Part shown: positions 18,345 to 28,008 of the stretch, in pieces | How positions within the stretch are numbered: the stretch's first letter is position 1 | Layout of the letters: every line of letters starts with the position of its first letter | Assembly: GCA_944319945.1 (NCBI GenBank) | Contig: CALUFN010000082.1 | Span: 1-64,000, forward strand | Reading direction: 5' to 3' | Source of the DNA: an uncultured Prevotella sp. | Lineage (GTDB): Bacteria; Bacteroidota; Bacteroidia; Bacteroidales; Bacteroidaceae | DNA length: 64,000 nt | The notes under the pieces: generated by a model | Told to the model about the DNA's origin: nothing | The model's input: only the letters and a program-made list of their open reading frames with translations | The model's database searches: none | Position numbers and translations under genes: made by a program

Positions 18345-19748
18345 TTAAAATTTAAAATAATTCTTGGCATTGTAGTAGCTGATGTCTTCAACCATGCGGT
18401 ATAAAGTTTCCATATCATCAGGTAACAATCCTTTCTCAACGTCGTTGCCCAATAAGTTGCAAAGCAAGCGGCGGAAATACTCGTGTCGTGGGTAAGAAAG
18501 GAATGAACGGCTGTCGGTAAGCATGCCTACGAAACGGCTTAAGAGTCCCAACACCGAGAGCGCGTTCATCTGCCTTGTCATACCGTCAAGCTGATCATTA
18601 AACCACCAGCCGCTGCCGAACTGTATCTTTCCGGGACAAGAGCCGTCTTGGAAGTTGCCAAGCATCGTGGCTATTACTTCGTTCGCGCACGGATTCAACG
18701 TATATAATATGGTACGTGTGAGTTTGCCCTTCGCATTCAGGTTGTCCAAGAAATGACTCATGGCCTTTGCCGTGTTAAACTCTCCAATAGAATCAAAGCC
18801 TGTGTCAGGACCAAGTTTCTTGAACATCAGGCTGTTGTTGTCGCGAATGGCACCGTAATGGAATTGTTGTGTCCAATCGCTGTCGAAATCCATTTCCGCA
18901 AATACGGTCAGCATGCAGTTCTTAAATTGACGAATCTCGAGCTGTGACAAGTCCTGTCCGCGCATGGCTTTTTCGAAAATGGTTTCAATCTGGCTGTCCG
19001 TGTACGGCTCGTCGTAAAATTCCTCTATGCCGTGATCAGACAGGCGGCAACCGTTTTCATTGAAAAAGTCATGACGCTTCTGCAAGGCGTCTACCATGTC
19101 TTGGAATTTAGAGATAGTAACACCGGCCACTTCGCCAAGTTTATTTACGTACTCAGAGAAATTCTTTGCATTGTCTACGGCCATGGCCTTATCAGGACGC
19201 CAAGCCGGTATCATCTTTATCTCAAATCCACTTTCCTTCGTCTGCTTGTGATATCTCAGGTCGTCGATGGGGTCGTCGGTGGTGCATACGCACTCAACAT
19301 TGTAACGGCGCATGAATCCACGTGCCGTATATCCGGGCTGTTGCAGCTTCTCGTTACATTCGTCGTAAATCTCGCGGGCGGTCTTCGGGCTCAGCAGCTT
19401 GTCTATGCCGAAAGCGGTCTTAAGCTCAAGGTGCGTCCAATGATAAAGAGGATTGCGGAAGGTGTAAGGCACTGTCTCTGCCCACTTTTCAAACTTCTCC
19501 CAATCGCTCGTCTCCGTGCCTGTGCAATATTTTTCCTCCACGCCGTTGGTGCGCATGGCGCGCCATTTATAGTGGTCTCCACCGAGCCAAAGCTCAGTTA
19601 TGCTTTTGAATTTATGGTCGTTTGCGACCATTTCCGGAATAAGATGGCAGTGGTAGTCAATAATTGGCATTTTTGCCGCGTGGTTATGAAATAGATCCTG
19701 TGCAGTAGTTGTTTCCAGCAGGAAGTTTTCATCCATAAATTTTTTCAT
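18345..19748 (-). CDS. uxaC: Glucuronate isomerase
   Basis: 467 residues, standard length. Isomerises D-glucuronate to D-fructuronate (and galacturonate to tagaturonate) in hexuronate catabolism. Amidohydrolase-superfamily fold with the metal motif IIDYHCHLIPEM near residues 29-40 and GDHYKWRAMRTNG near 57-69, typical of UxaC. C-terminal motifs SYPRHEYFRRLLCNLLG are also present. Cytoplasmic. No other hexuronate genes (uxuA, uxuB, kdgK) lie in the window. It starts at the ATG at 19748, divergent from ansA. Confidence 0.96.
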   Translation of the reverse strand: MKKFMDENFLLETTTAQDLFHNHAAKMPIIDYHCHLIPEMVANDHKFKSITELWLGGDHYKWRAMRTNGVEEKYCTGTETSDWEKFEKWAETVPYTFRNPLYHWTHLELKTAFGIDKLLSPKTAREIYDECNEKLQQPGYTARGFMRRYNVECVCTTDDPIDDLRYHKQTKESGFEIKMIPAWRPDKAMAVDNAKNFSEYVNKLGEVAGVTISKFQDMVDALQKRHDFFNENGCRLSDHGIEEFYDEPYTDSQIETIFEKAMRGQDLSQLEIRQFKNCMLTVFAEMDFDSDWTQQFHYGAIRDNNSLMFKKLGPDTGFDSIGEFNTAKAMSHFLDNLNAKGKLTRTILYTLNPCANEVIATMLGNFQDGSCPGKIQFGSGWWFNDQLDGMTRQMNALSVLGLLSRFVGMLTDSRSFLSYPRHEYFRRLLCNLLGNDVEKGLLPDDMETLYRMVEDISYYNAKNYFKF

Positions 19749-19805
19749 GTTTGTTTTTCCTTTTAAGAGTTAATTATAAATTGTAGTTCATTCTTTTTAT
19801 TTATG

Positions 19806-19854
19806 CAAATATACGGTATTTTTTTTGATTTCAGATTATTTTAAACTATATTTG
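19806..19854. promoter_or_regulatory. Divergent promoters of uxaC and ansA
   Basis: Plus strand, for ansA: TTTG at 19824-19827, 19-nt spacer, TATATTTG at 19847-19854, a full consensus match. Minus strand, for uxaC: TATATTTG as the complement of 19806-19813, without a clear -33 element. The two polymerases would start within about 60 bp of each other. Confidence 0.75.
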
Positions 19855-19907
19855 CACAAAATAAATTCCATAAACGTAGAAAACACAGTTTCAATAAATT
19901 CAACTAA

Positions 19908-20948
19908 ATGTCAAGAAATAGAAACAACCGCGTGCTGCTAATTTATACCGGAGGGACTATCGGAATGGGGCAGAATCCTAAGACCGGCGCATTAGAGCCT
20001 TTGGACCTCAATCATTTAGTTAGCTGCATGCCTGAATTCACTATGATCAACACGGGTATTGAAACCTATCAATTCACGCAGCCTATTGACTCAAGCGACA
20101 TGTCGCCGCGTCTTTGGTCGCAATTGGTGCGTATTATAGCTGAAAGATACGAGCGCTACGACGGCTTTGTGATATTACATGGCACTGACACCATGGCGTA
20201 CACGGCTTCGGCTCTGTCTTTCATGCTTGAGAACCTGACCAAGCCGGTAATACTTACCGGCAGCCAGCTGCCCATAAACCAATTGCGCACTGACGGCAAG
20301 GAAAATCTGATAACGAGCATCGAAATAGCGTCAGCCGCGCATGACGACGGCACGGCCGTGGTTCCTGAAGTGTGCATCTATTTCAGCGGCAAACTGTTGC
20401 GCGGCAATAGGGCGACTAAGAACAATGCTGACGGGTTTAATGCGTTTGAGTCATTCAACTTTCCTCATTTGGCCGAAGCCGGTGTGAACATTATCTACCA
20501 CGAGGAATACATCCTAAAGCCGGATTTCGACAAGCCGATGATTCCCCATACGGCAATAGATCCTAACGTCGTGGTTTTTTCACTGTTTCCCGGACTTCAG
20601 GAGAACATCATACGCCATGTGCTTGACGCGCCTGAACTCCGCTCAATCGTCATGAGGAGTTTCGGCAGCGGCAACGCCCCGAAGAAGCAGTGGCTGACAA
20701 GGATACTGCAGCAGGCGAGCAGGCGTGGCGTGACGATTGTCAACATAAGCCAATGTTTGGCGGGAAGTGTCGAGATGTCGAGATACGACACCGGTTACCG
20801 CTTAAAGGCCGCCGGAGTGATTAGCGGTTTCGACAGCACCGTGGAATGCGCGGTTACCAAATTAATGTGCCTTCAGGGACGTTTTACCGATAATAAGATT
20901 GTAAGGAACCGCATGAGCCGCCCTATATGCGGAGAAGTGACAATCTGA
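19908..20948 (+). CDS. ansA: Type I (cytoplasmic) L-asparaginase
   Basis: 346 residues. Hydrolyses asparagine to aspartate and ammonia. The two catalytic threonine motifs are visible: T14 in IYTGGTIGM and T93-D94 in LHGTDTMAYTAS. SQCLAGSVEMSRY near residue 285 is also typical. No signal peptide, so this is the cytosolic form rather than the periplasmic type II enzyme. The gene stands alone with a consensus promoter. The leader (TATATTTG to ATG) is about 45 nt. Confidence 0.95.
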   Translation: MSRNRNNRVLLIYTGGTIGMGQNPKTGALEPLDLNHLVSCMPEFTMINTGIETYQFTQPIDSSDMSPRLWSQLVRIIAERYERYDGFVILHGTDTMAYTASALSFMLENLTKPVILTGSQLPINQLRTDGKENLITSIEIASAAHDDGTAVVPEVCIYFSGKLLRGNRATKNNADGFNAFESFNFPHLAEAGVNIIYHEEYILKPDFDKPMIPHTAIDPNVVVFSLFPGLQENIIRHVLDAPELRSIVMRSFGSGNAPKKQWLTRILQQASRRGVTIVNISQCLAGSVEMSRYDTGYRLKAAGVISGFDSTVECAVTKLMCLQGRFTDNKIVRNRMSRPICGEVTI

Positions 20949-21015
20949 AATATTTTCATGGTCTACAAAAACTTAAAAAAACATAACTAATATATGTATG
21001 TTCGATATTTATGCT

Positions 21016-21023
21016 TATCTTTG
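21016..21023 (+). promoter_or_regulatory. -7 element for the rubrerythrin gene
   Basis: TATCTTTG matches TAnnTTTG. Predicted leader is about 80 nt before the ATG at 21111. No clear -33 TTTG at the expected distance, which might indicate activator dependence. Confidence 0.5.
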
Positions 21024-21110
21024 CAATACAAAGTTATTAGATTCTTGTAATCTTTTAATTTGTAAAGTCATTTAAAAGTTCAAATAAAAACAATTAAAAA
21101 GTAAGGCAAA

Positions 21111-21653
21111 ATGAAAGAACTTAAGGGAACAAAAACCGAAAGGAACTTGCAGGAGGCTTTTGCAGGTGAGTCACAAGCACGTAACAAATATACTTATTTT
21201 GCTTCTAAGGCAAGAAAAGAAGGATTCGAGCAAATAGCCGACATCTTTGAGGAAACCGCAAGGAACGAAAAAGAGCATGCGAAACTGTGGTTCAAGTACC
21301 TCGAAGGCGGAGACATCAAGGACACAGCAAGCAACTTGGCAGCAGCTGCCGAGGGAGAAAACTTTGAATGGACCGACATGTATGACCGTATGGCAAAGGA
21401 AGCCGACGAGGAAGGCTTCAAGGAAATTGCCGCAAAGTTCCGTATGGTTGGCACTATTGAAAAAGCTCACGAGGAGCGTTACCGTAAGTTGCTCGACAAC
21501 GTGAACGGTCAGAAAGTATTCTCTAAAGACGGAGATTGCATTTGGCAATGCGCTAATTGCGGCCACATCGTAATCGGAAAGAACGCTCCTAAGATCTGTC
21601 CGGTTTGCAATCATCCTCAAAGTTTCTTCCAGCTCAAGGCTGAGAATTATTAA
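21111..21653 (+). CDS. rbr: Rubrerythrin
   Basis: 180 residues. Non-haem iron peroxidase that reduces H2O2 in anaerobes. The N-terminal ferritin-like four-helix bundle carries the diiron ligand motifs (E20 in [12 protein letters not shown]53-H56 in ARNEKEHAK, and later glutamates in EADEEGF and EKAHEERY). The C-terminal rubredoxin domain has its four iron cysteines C147, C150, C163 and C166. A good terminator follows. Convergent with rpoD. Confidence 0.97.
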   Translation: MKELKGTKTERNLQEAFAGESQARNKYTYFASKARKEGFEQIADIFEETARNEKEHAKLWFKYLEGGDIKDTASNLAAAAEGENFEWTDMYDRMAKEADEEGFKEIAAKFRMVGTIEKAHEERYRKLLDNVNGQKVFSKDGDCIWQCANCGHIVIGKNAPKICPVCNHPQSFFQLKAENY

Positions 21654-21671
21654 TCCCTAAACTACGGAATT

Positions 21672-21706
21672 ATCCCCAAAGGCCAAGAGGCTTTTGGGGA
21701 TTTTTG
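21672..21706 (+). terminator. Hairpin terminator after rubrerythrin
   Basis: Stem 21672-21684 (ATCCCCAAAGGCC) with 21689-21701 (GGCTTTTGGGGAT), 13 bp with one G-T pair, 4-nt loop, then TTTTTG. Classic intrinsic terminator. Confidence 0.88.
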
Positions 21707-21894
21707 TTTTATTCAGCTTCGTACATTGCCGATGCCGCCGTGCAAAACGCCGCCAATTACCACGTAAGAACTAACCTTTCAGCTTTTAATATGTGGCATT
21801 TCACATTGTAAAAAGCCGTCAATCGTTTTATGGTAATCCTGTCAACCTGAAGGTGTAAAATAGATGATACTTTCTTGGTTCGGCATAAAATGAA

Positions 21895-21927
21895 ATCAGC
21901 ACTGATACATGTGTTATCAGCACTGAT
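21895..21927. repeat. Two copies of a 12-bp near-palindrome, 21 bp apart
   Basis: ATCAGCACTGAT occurs at 21895-21906 and again at 21916-21927. Each copy is palindromic except its central two bases, and the copies start exactly 21 bp (two helical turns) apart. They lie about 25 bp beyond the rpoD stop. As RNA, the two copies can also pair with each other over 12 bp with two G-U pairs and a 9-nt loop, so this could be the rpoD 3' hairpin. Confidence 0.6.
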
Positions 21928-21952
21928 TATCATTATGTTAAGAAACAATCTT

Positions 21953-22825
21953 TTATCCGAGGTATTTCATGAGAATCTTGGCATTTCCGCTTTCACGGAG
22001 CTTGGCTATGCTCTTCTCCCTTATCTGACGCACTCGTTCACGCGTGAGTCCTAGCTGGTCGCCGATTTCCTCCAATCCCTTCTCATGGCAACCTATACCA
22101 AAGCACTCACGGATAATCGTGATCTCACGCTCTTTAAGCACTTTGCTTAACACTGTGTTAAGCTCCAAAGCCATCGACTCATGGTCTACGGCGCGGTCTG
22201 TGCGGCTGTCTTCACCACTCGGCATCACGTCTAACATGCAGTTGTCCTCTCCGTCTTGGAACGGAGCGTCGATACTCACGTGATGACCGTCGGCAGCAAG
22301 CGACTGGCCTATTTTCTCCTCGTCAAGTTTGGTCATTTCGGACAGTTCAGACACTGACGGGTGACGTTGGTTCTCTTGCTCGAATTTATTGATTTCGTGG
22401 TTTATCTTATTAAGAGAGCCTACTTGGTTGAGGGGTAAACGCACTATGCGGCTTTGTTCGGCAATGGCCTGCAGGATGCTTTGGCGTATCCACCATACCG
22501 CGTAAGAGATGAACTTAAAGCCTCGCGTTTCGTCGAATTTTTGTGCCGCCTTAATCAGGCCGATGTTTCCTTCGTCGATGAGATCGGTCAGGGTCAGGCC
22601 CTGATGCTGGTACTGCTTTGCCACCGAAACAACGAAACGGAGGTTGGCTGTTACTAATTTATTCTTTGCTCGTTCACCTTCCGGACCTCCTTTTTTTATC
22701 TTTTGTGCTAATTCAATTTCTTCGTCTATCGAGATAAGAGGTGCGCGTCCTATCTCTACAAGATATTTATCTAATGCTTCGCTTGAACGGTTTGTAATGC
22801 TTTTTTGAATCTTTAATTGTCTCAT
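21953..22825 (-). CDS. rpoD: Primary RNA polymerase sigma factor, sigma-70 family
   Basis: 290 residues, the short form typical of the Bacteroidota housekeeping sigma factor, with no region 1.1 or non-conserved insert. Region 1.2 is DKYLVEIGRAPLISIDEEI, region 2 includes TDLIDEGNIGLIKAA and YAVWWIRQSILQAI, region 3 includes QRHPSVSEL, and region 4.2 ends GLTRERVRQIREKSI. This factor recognises the TTTG/TAnnTTTG promoters seen across the window. ispE lies 251 bp upstream in the same direction, and a -7 element at 22897-22904 gives it its own start. Confidence 0.97.
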   Translation of the reverse strand: MRQLKIQKSITNRSSEALDKYLVEIGRAPLISIDEEIELAQKIKKGGPEGERAKNKLVTANLRFVVSVAKQYQHQGLTLTDLIDEGNIGLIKAAQKFDETRGFKFISYAVWWIRQSILQAIAEQSRIVRLPLNQVGSLNKINHEINKFEQENQRHPSVSELSEMTKLDEEKIGQSLAADGHHVSIDAPFQDGEDNCMLDVMPSGEDSRTDRAVDHESMALELNTVLSKVLKEREITIIRECFGIGCHEKGLEEIGDQLGLTRERVRQIREKSIAKLRESGNAKILMKYLG

Positions 22826-22896
22826 CTAATTACCTTGAAAATGTTGTAAGTACCTGATTATTAAACTAATAGCTCTATTTTTGCTTAAAAACGCTG

Positions 22897-22904
22897 CAAA
22901 ATTA
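22897..22904 (-). promoter_or_regulatory. -7 element for rpoD
   Basis: On the minus strand this reads TAATTTTG. The predicted leader is about 70 nt. The -33 side is AT-rich and not decisive. Confidence 0.45.
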
Positions 22905-23076
22905 CAAAAAATAATGATACGTTATTGTTATATGTTAGTTAATGTTTGTTGTTAAATGTGAATTTTCTAGTCTGGTCTAAAGCGGATTATTGGTGTTTTT
23001 ATTGCTGAAGTTATATTCCACGTGGGCACAGTAACACGATCCACTTCAAAACGTTTCGGATAAAATAACTTACTAA

Positions 23077-23904
23077 TTATTGCCCGATAACATAGCATTG
23101 GCAGTCGGGGAAATGGGGGTACAGGTCGGCCGGAGCTTGTGTGAAAATACCGAACATTGCACTGCCGCTGCCGCTCATTGACGCGTAAACCGCACCAAGA
23201 TCGTATAATTTCTGCTTTATTCTCGGTATTTCATCATGTACGGGAGCGAGGCTTTGCTCAAAATCATTGACGAGCTTCCCTCTCCATTCATCTACGGGGA
23301 GGGCTATTATGTCTTTGCAACATGCGGCAGCCGGCTTGGGGCTTATACCGGCGAAAGCCTCTTTCGTGCTGATTTTAAGTTCAGGCTTTATTATGCATAT
23401 AGTGTAACCGCCAAGATCAACATTGATAGGGACAAGCTCGTCGCCGATGCCTGTTGCGAAAGAAGGTGTAGGATCTACGAAGAAGGCGCAATCAGCTCCC
23501 AACGTGGACGCAAGCTGCCGCATGGCAACCGTGGTCATGCCGAGCGAGAACATTTCATTGAGCATTGTTATGGTGTAGGCGCAATCAGACGAGCCTCCGC
23601 CCATGCCGGCTTGCGTCGGGATATTCTTGGTAAGCCTAACGTTAATAGGAGGAAGCCCGGGGTGCATCGTTTTCACCAGGTTGTATGCTTTTACGACGAG
23701 ATTGTCCTCCGTGGAGCCTTCTATCCGTATGCCGTCAATGTTTATGGCGCATGCGTGCTCTGCCGTTATCGGAGCCTCGGTGATTTCAAGTTTGTCACAT
23801 AAACTTATGGGGTAAAACACAGTTTCCAGATTGTGGTAGCCGTCTGAGCGTTTACTTACGATGTTAAGCCCTAGATTGATTTTTGCGCATGGATATCCTA
23901 TCAT
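23077..23904 (-). CDS. ispE: 4-diphosphocytidyl-2-C-methyl-D-erythritol kinase
   Basis: 275 residues. GHMP kinase that phosphorylates CDP-ME in the MEP (non-mevalonate) isoprenoid pathway. N-terminal CAKINLGLNIVSKRSDGYH is diagnostic, the ATP loop PTQAGMGGGSSDCAY is at about 91-105, and the C-terminal SMSGSGSAMFGIF glycine motif is at about 240-252. Cytoplasmic. Divergent from dnaB with 131 bp between the starts. Confidence 0.96.
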   Translation of the reverse strand: MIGYPCAKINLGLNIVSKRSDGYHNLETVFYPISLCDKLEITEAPITAEHACAINIDGIRIEGSTEDNLVVKAYNLVKTMHPGLPPINVRLTKNIPTQAGMGGGSSDCAYTITMLNEMFSLGMTTVAMRQLASTLGADCAFFVDPTPSFATGIGDELVPINVDLGGYTICIIKPELKISTKEAFAGISPKPAAACCKDIIALPVDEWRGKLVNDFEQSLAPVHDEIPRIKQKLYDLGAVYASMSGSGSAMFGIFTQAPADLYPHFPDCQCYVIGQ

Positions 23905-24005
23905 TTTTTACTTTTTATTTACTTGTTTATGACGATACGGTGTTCCTTCTGTAAATAATAACTCTTAAATTCATGTTTCATTGTATGCGGACGGATATTT
24001 ATTTG

Positions 24006-24013
24006 TAATTTTG
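24006..24013 (+). promoter_or_regulatory. -7 element for dnaB
   Basis: TAATTTTG, with a TTG at 23981-23983 (22-nt spacer) as a possible -33 element. Predicted leader about 20 nt to the ATG at 24036. Confidence 0.5.
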
Positions 24014-24035
24014 CGCCCGATAAAATGTAACTTAT

Positions 24036-25529
24036 ATGCCTGACAATAAGAAAAAAGTTGTTACGCTTGACGGGAGCTACGCCCATTTACAGCCTCAAGC
24101 GGTTGATATTGAGCGAATTGTACTTGGCGCGTTGATGATAGACAAAGACGCTTTTTCGGTGGTTAGCGAGACGTTGCATCCTGAAACGTTTTATGAGCCA
24201 CGCAATCAAAAAGTGTATAGTGCCATTCAAAGGTTGAGCCTCGACGAAAAGCCGGTTGACATAATGACCGTAACGGAGGAACTGAAACGGCAGGGCACGA
24301 TTGAAGATGTCGGCGGACCGTCTTACATATTGGAGTTGAGTTCGCATGTGGCTTCGTCGGCACACATTGAGTATCATGCCAAAATATTGGCCCAGAAGTT
24401 TCTTGCACGCCAGTTGATTTCGTTTGCCAGCGTAATCGAGACTAAGGCTTTTGACGAGACCATAGACGTTGACGAGCTTATGCAGGAGGCCGAAGGATCG
24501 CTATTTGAGTTGTCTCAAAAGAACATGAGGCAGGACTACACTCAGATAGACCCAGTGGTCAAGCAGGCGGTAGAGATACTACAGAAAGCGGCCGCAAACA
24601 AGGGCGGCCTTACCGGCATACCTACTGGATATACGAAACTTGACGATTATACGGCCGGATGGCAAAGAAGCGATTTAGTAATTATCGCAGGCCGTCCGGC
24701 AATGGGTAAGACCTCGTTTGCCTTGTCATTGGCTAAGAACATTGCCGTGGATTACGGAAGGCCGATAGCTTTTTTCTCGTTGGAAATGAACAACGTCCAG
24801 CTGGTAAACCGATTGATATCCAATGTTTGTGAGATTGAAGGTAAGAAGATACTCAACGGACAGCTTAACGACGAGGAGTGGAGTAGGCTTGACAAGAACG
24901 TAGGTAAGCTTCAGACGGCACCGATATATATCGACGACACCCCCGGTATGTCGATATTCGAGCTTAGGACTAAGGCGCGAAGGCTTGTAAGGGAAAAGGG
25001 CGTTGAACTGATAATGATAGACTACCTTCAACTAATGAACGCCAACGGTGCACGTTTCGGTAGCCGTCAGGAGGAGGTTTCAACCATAAGCCGCTCGCTC
25101 AAAGGCTTGGCTAAAGAGCTTGACATCCCCGTATTGGCCCTGTCGCAGCTTAACCGTACAGTGGAAGGACGCGAGGGACTTGAGGGTAAACGTCCGCAGT
25201 TGAGTGATTTGCGCGAGTCAGGAGCCATCGAGCAGGATGCCGACATGGTGTTGTTTGTCCACCGTCCCGAGTATTATAGGATTTTTACTGACGAGAAGGG
25301 CAACGACCTTCACGGCAAGGCGCAAATCATAATAGCCAAACACCGTAAGGGGGGTACGGGCGACGTCTTGCTGAATTTCCGCGGAGAGTTTACACGCTTT
25401 GACAATCCCGGTGAAGCGGCACCGCTGCCGGCTGGCGGTGAAATTATAGGTTCGCGCATAAATGGTGAGGATATGCCGCTACCGCCACCGTATATTGACG
25501 GCGCGGGTGGCGAAGCGTTGCCGTTTTAG
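24036..25529 (+). CDS. dnaB: Replicative DNA helicase DnaB
   Basis: 497 residues. Hexameric 5'-3' helicase at the replication fork. N-terminal helical domain at about 15-120 (PQAVDIERIVLGALMIDKDA) and RecA-like motor domain from about 185. Walker A is IAGRPAMGKTSFALSLA, the Walker B region is LIMIDYLQLM, and the late motif LSDLRESGAIEQDADMVLF is present. A Pro/Gly-rich tail of about 40 residues follows the motor. No intein. Its stop is only 10 bp from the stop of the convergent TonB-dependent receptor gene. Confidence 0.98.
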   Translation: MPDNKKKVVTLDGSYAHLQPQAVDIERIVLGALMIDKDAFSVVSETLHPETFYEPRNQKVYSAIQRLSLDEKPVDIMTVTEELKRQGTIEDVGGPSYILELSSHVASSAHIEYHAKILAQKFLARQLISFASVIETKAFDETIDVDELMQEAEGSLFELSQKNMRQDYTQIDPVVKQAVEILQKAAANKGGLTGIPTGYTKLDDYTAGWQRSDLVIIAGRPAMGKTSFALSLAKNIAVDYGRPIAFFSLEMNNVQLVNRLISNVCEIEGKKILNGQLNDEEWSRLDKNVGKLQTAPIYIDDTPGMSIFELRTKARRLVREKGVELIMIDYLQLMNANGARFGSRQEEVSTISRSLKGLAKELDIPVLALSQLNRTVEGREGLEGKRPQLSDLRESGAIEQDADMVLFVHRPEYYRIFTDEKGNDLHGKAQIIIAKHRKGGTGDVLLNFRGEFTRFDNPGEAAPLPAGGEIIGSRINGEDMPLPPPYIDGAGGEALPF

Positions 25530-25539
25530 GTAATTAGTG

Positions 25540-27915
25540 TCAGAACTCAAATGTCGCCCTTACGTTTACCTGCCTTCCCGTGAGATAGTTTGGAACGGCG
25601 TATTGCTGGTTGGTGACATCCGTAATCCAATAATATGAATTGACATTGTTGATGCCTAAGAGGTTGAGGCAGTCAACACCTATCCATATATTCCTGAATG
25701 GAGATTTGCGCTCGCGCTTATCGTTGTCAAGTAAGCGGTAGCTCATTCCGATATCCGCACGGCGGTAGGCCGGGGCGCGGAACGGCATGGTATCAAGGCT
25801 TCTGTGTGGGGCTCCGAAAGGCAGTCCGTCGGCAAAAGCTAAGCGCAACGACATGCGCCAGCGGTCAGTGCCGGGGAAGTAATCGGTGAAAAATAGATTA
25901 AGTGAATATCTTTGGTCGGTAGGCATCGGTATGCTCTTGCCATTGATATTGATGCGTGTGTTCATCAACGAGAAGCTCACCCACGAATCTGTGCCAGGCA
26001 CAAACTCGCCATATAGCTTCAAGTCGATACCGGCTGCGTGTCCGCTGCATTGCTGGCTGGCGTCGTAAACAATCTTTACGTTGTTTACCGTGTACGGAAC
26101 GATGTTTGACAAAGCCTTATAATATGCCTCGGCAGTAAATTTATACGGTCTTTCATTGATCTTGAATCTGTAGTCGACCCCGGCTATGAAATGTATTGAC
26201 CGCTGGCTTTTAATGTCGCGCCGCAGCGTAGCGTAAGTAATGCCGTTGGAGGTTGTGGTGTCACGTAATTCTTTAAAGAATGGAGCCTGATAATACAGAC
26301 CTGTTGCAAAACGCATCGTAATATCATGGTTGAACGCAGGCACGATGCCAAGCGACATGCGAGGACTGACGATGCTTTCACGGTTAAAATTCCAATGACT
26401 GAAGCGTATACCGTAATTCAGCGTGAAAAACGTGTGTTCTCCTTTGCTTGTGAAACGCCATGTATCTTGAACGTATGTTTCAAGACGGTTGGCGTTAAGG
26501 GTATTTCTTGCGTTGAGGGAGTATATCATATAAAGATCTTCACCAGTATGAGGAATGCTGTATCCGCTGGAGTCACGCATTTCATACTCCTTGCTGTTTT
26601 CTTCTATTTCCTCTATTCGGTAAGTCAGTCCTGCGTGGAAGTCATGTTTGCGCGTCTTATGGTTGAAGGCGAGTTTAATGCTTTTTACGGTTGCCTTAAG
26701 ATAGTTGCGTGCATGTTCCATATAGGTGCCCACGCCGAGGTTTTCACTTGTCTCGGTTTGGGTCAGCCAATATTGCCCCTGTATGTCGTATTTCTCCTGT
26801 TCGTTGGTATGGAATGCCGATGCTATAAGTGACAGTTTTGTCTGCTCGCCGAACTTACGCGTAAGGCTTAACGAACCGAAGTAAGTGCGGAACACGTCCT
26901 TTTCTTGTCCGTCAAAATACACACGAAATGCCTTAACGTTCTCCATAGTACCGAATGTGGTCTCGCGATCTTCTGGGTAAAAGTTATAATGGTTTTCGGA
27001 TACGTCTCCCATCAGTTCTATTGTCCAATGCTTATTGGGCTCGTATGTGAGGAAGGTCTGGTAATCGAGAAAGTTAGGTTGGTACTCACCGTTAGTCTGG
27101 AGGGAGCCGAGAAGGTATTTGTTCGTTTTATACCTTATGCCGTTGCTCCACGACAGTTTCTTGGTACTAAAGCCTACGTAAGCGCTTGCGCCTAACAGGC
27201 TTGCGGACACGTTAGCCTCGAATTTCTTAGGCTTCTTGTATTTTATGTCAAGTACTGACGACATTTTATCCCCGTATTTTGCCTCGAAACCTCCGGTTGA
27301 GAAGTTTACTGATTCTACCATGTCCGGATTGATTATTGACAATCCTTCTTGTTGGCCGCTACGTACCAGGAACGGGCGGTATATTTCCACATTATTAATA
27401 TATACGCTGTTTTCGTCAAAACTGCCACCTCGTACATTATATTGCGACGAAAGTTCGCTATGCGTGGATACGCCGGCTTGGGCCTGTATCATTTCCTCCA
27501 CGGCGTTTCCGGTTACGCTCGGCGCATTTTTAACGTCATTCATGTCAAGTTCTTGCATGCTGCCTGTTTGCCGCCTTTGCTCGGTTACGGTAATTCCGCT
27601 TAACATGTTGTCATCAAACAGCTGTATCAATAAAGTCTGTTTGCCTCTTGGACGACGCAGCACGCGTGTCTTTGTTTTATATCCAACCATAGAGAATCTT
27701 ACGACGACACTGTCTGCCGACTGTAGTTTTATGGAATATTCGCCCTTGAGGTTGGTCATTGTCATTTTTCCTTGTTGTATGACTGCTACCGTCGCCAACT
27801 CTATAGGGTTTTGGTTACTGTCGGTGACTTTCCCCTGGAGCGTGAACGTCTGTGCCTTTATGCCGATTACGCATAAAAGCATAAATATGATTAAGTACAG
27901 TTTGGTTCTTTTCAT
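25540..27915 (-). CDS. TonB-dependent outer-membrane receptor with carboxypeptidase-regulatory-like domain
   Basis: 791 residues. Signal peptide (about 1-21), then a carboxypeptidase-D-regulatory-like beta domain (about 23-108, FTLQGKVTDSNQNPIELATV), a plug domain (about 115-225, AGVSTHSELSSQYNVRGGSF) and a C-terminal 22-strand-type barrel ending RATFEF with the terminal Phe. Imports an unknown ligand using TonB energy. No SusD-like partner is next to it, so it is not a typical glycan-uptake pair. The next gene upstream encodes a FemAB-like transferase and runs the same way, 93 bp apart. Confidence 0.93.
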   Translation of the reverse strand: MKRTKLYLIIFMLLCVIGIKAQTFTLQGKVTDSNQNPIELATVAVIQQGKMTMTNLKGEYSIKLQSADSVVVRFSMVGYKTKTRVLRRPRGKQTLLIQLFDDNMLSGITVTEQRRQTGSMQELDMNDVKNAPSVTGNAVEEMIQAQAGVSTHSELSSQYNVRGGSFDENSVYINNVEIYRPFLVRSGQQEGLSIINPDMVESVNFSTGGFEAKYGDKMSSVLDIKYKKPKKFEANVSASLLGASAYVGFSTKKLSWSNGIRYKTNKYLLGSLQTNGEYQPNFLDYQTFLTYEPNKHWTIELMGDVSENHYNFYPEDRETTFGTMENVKAFRVYFDGQEKDVFRTYFGSLSLTRKFGEQTKLSLIASAFHTNEQEKYDIQGQYWLTQTETSENLGVGTYMEHARNYLKATVKSIKLAFNHKTRKHDFHAGLTYRIEEIEENSKEYEMRDSSGYSIPHTGEDLYMIYSLNARNTLNANRLETYVQDTWRFTSKGEHTFFTLNYGIRFSHWNFNRESIVSPRMSLGIVPAFNHDITMRFATGLYYQAPFFKELRDTTTSNGITYATLRRDIKSQRSIHFIAGVDYRFKINERPYKFTAEAYYKALSNIVPYTVNNVKIVYDASQQCSGHAAGIDLKLYGEFVPGTDSWVSFSLMNTRININGKSIPMPTDQRYSLNLFFTDYFPGTDRWRMSLRLAFADGLPFGAPHRSLDTMPFRAPAYRRADIGMSYRLLDNDKRERKSPFRNIWIGVDCLNLLGINNVNSYYWITDVTNQQYAVPNYLTGRQVNVRATFEF

Positions 27916-28008
27916 CTATGATATAACGATGCCAAGCTGAATTTATTGTATCAAGCGGCATTGTCTACTCATTGGCAACAGGCAGGAAGCGGTCTTTAAG
28001 CCGTAGCT

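Noticed and set aside
21757..21948. 63-residue open frame on the minus strand
   Set aside because: Low-complexity composition, overlaps the paired near-palindromes and the rpoD 3' end, and no recognisable domain or promoter.
23018..23025. CCACGTGG palindrome between ispE and rpoD as an operator
   Set aside because: Only eight bases, a single copy, and far from either promoter; consistent with chance.
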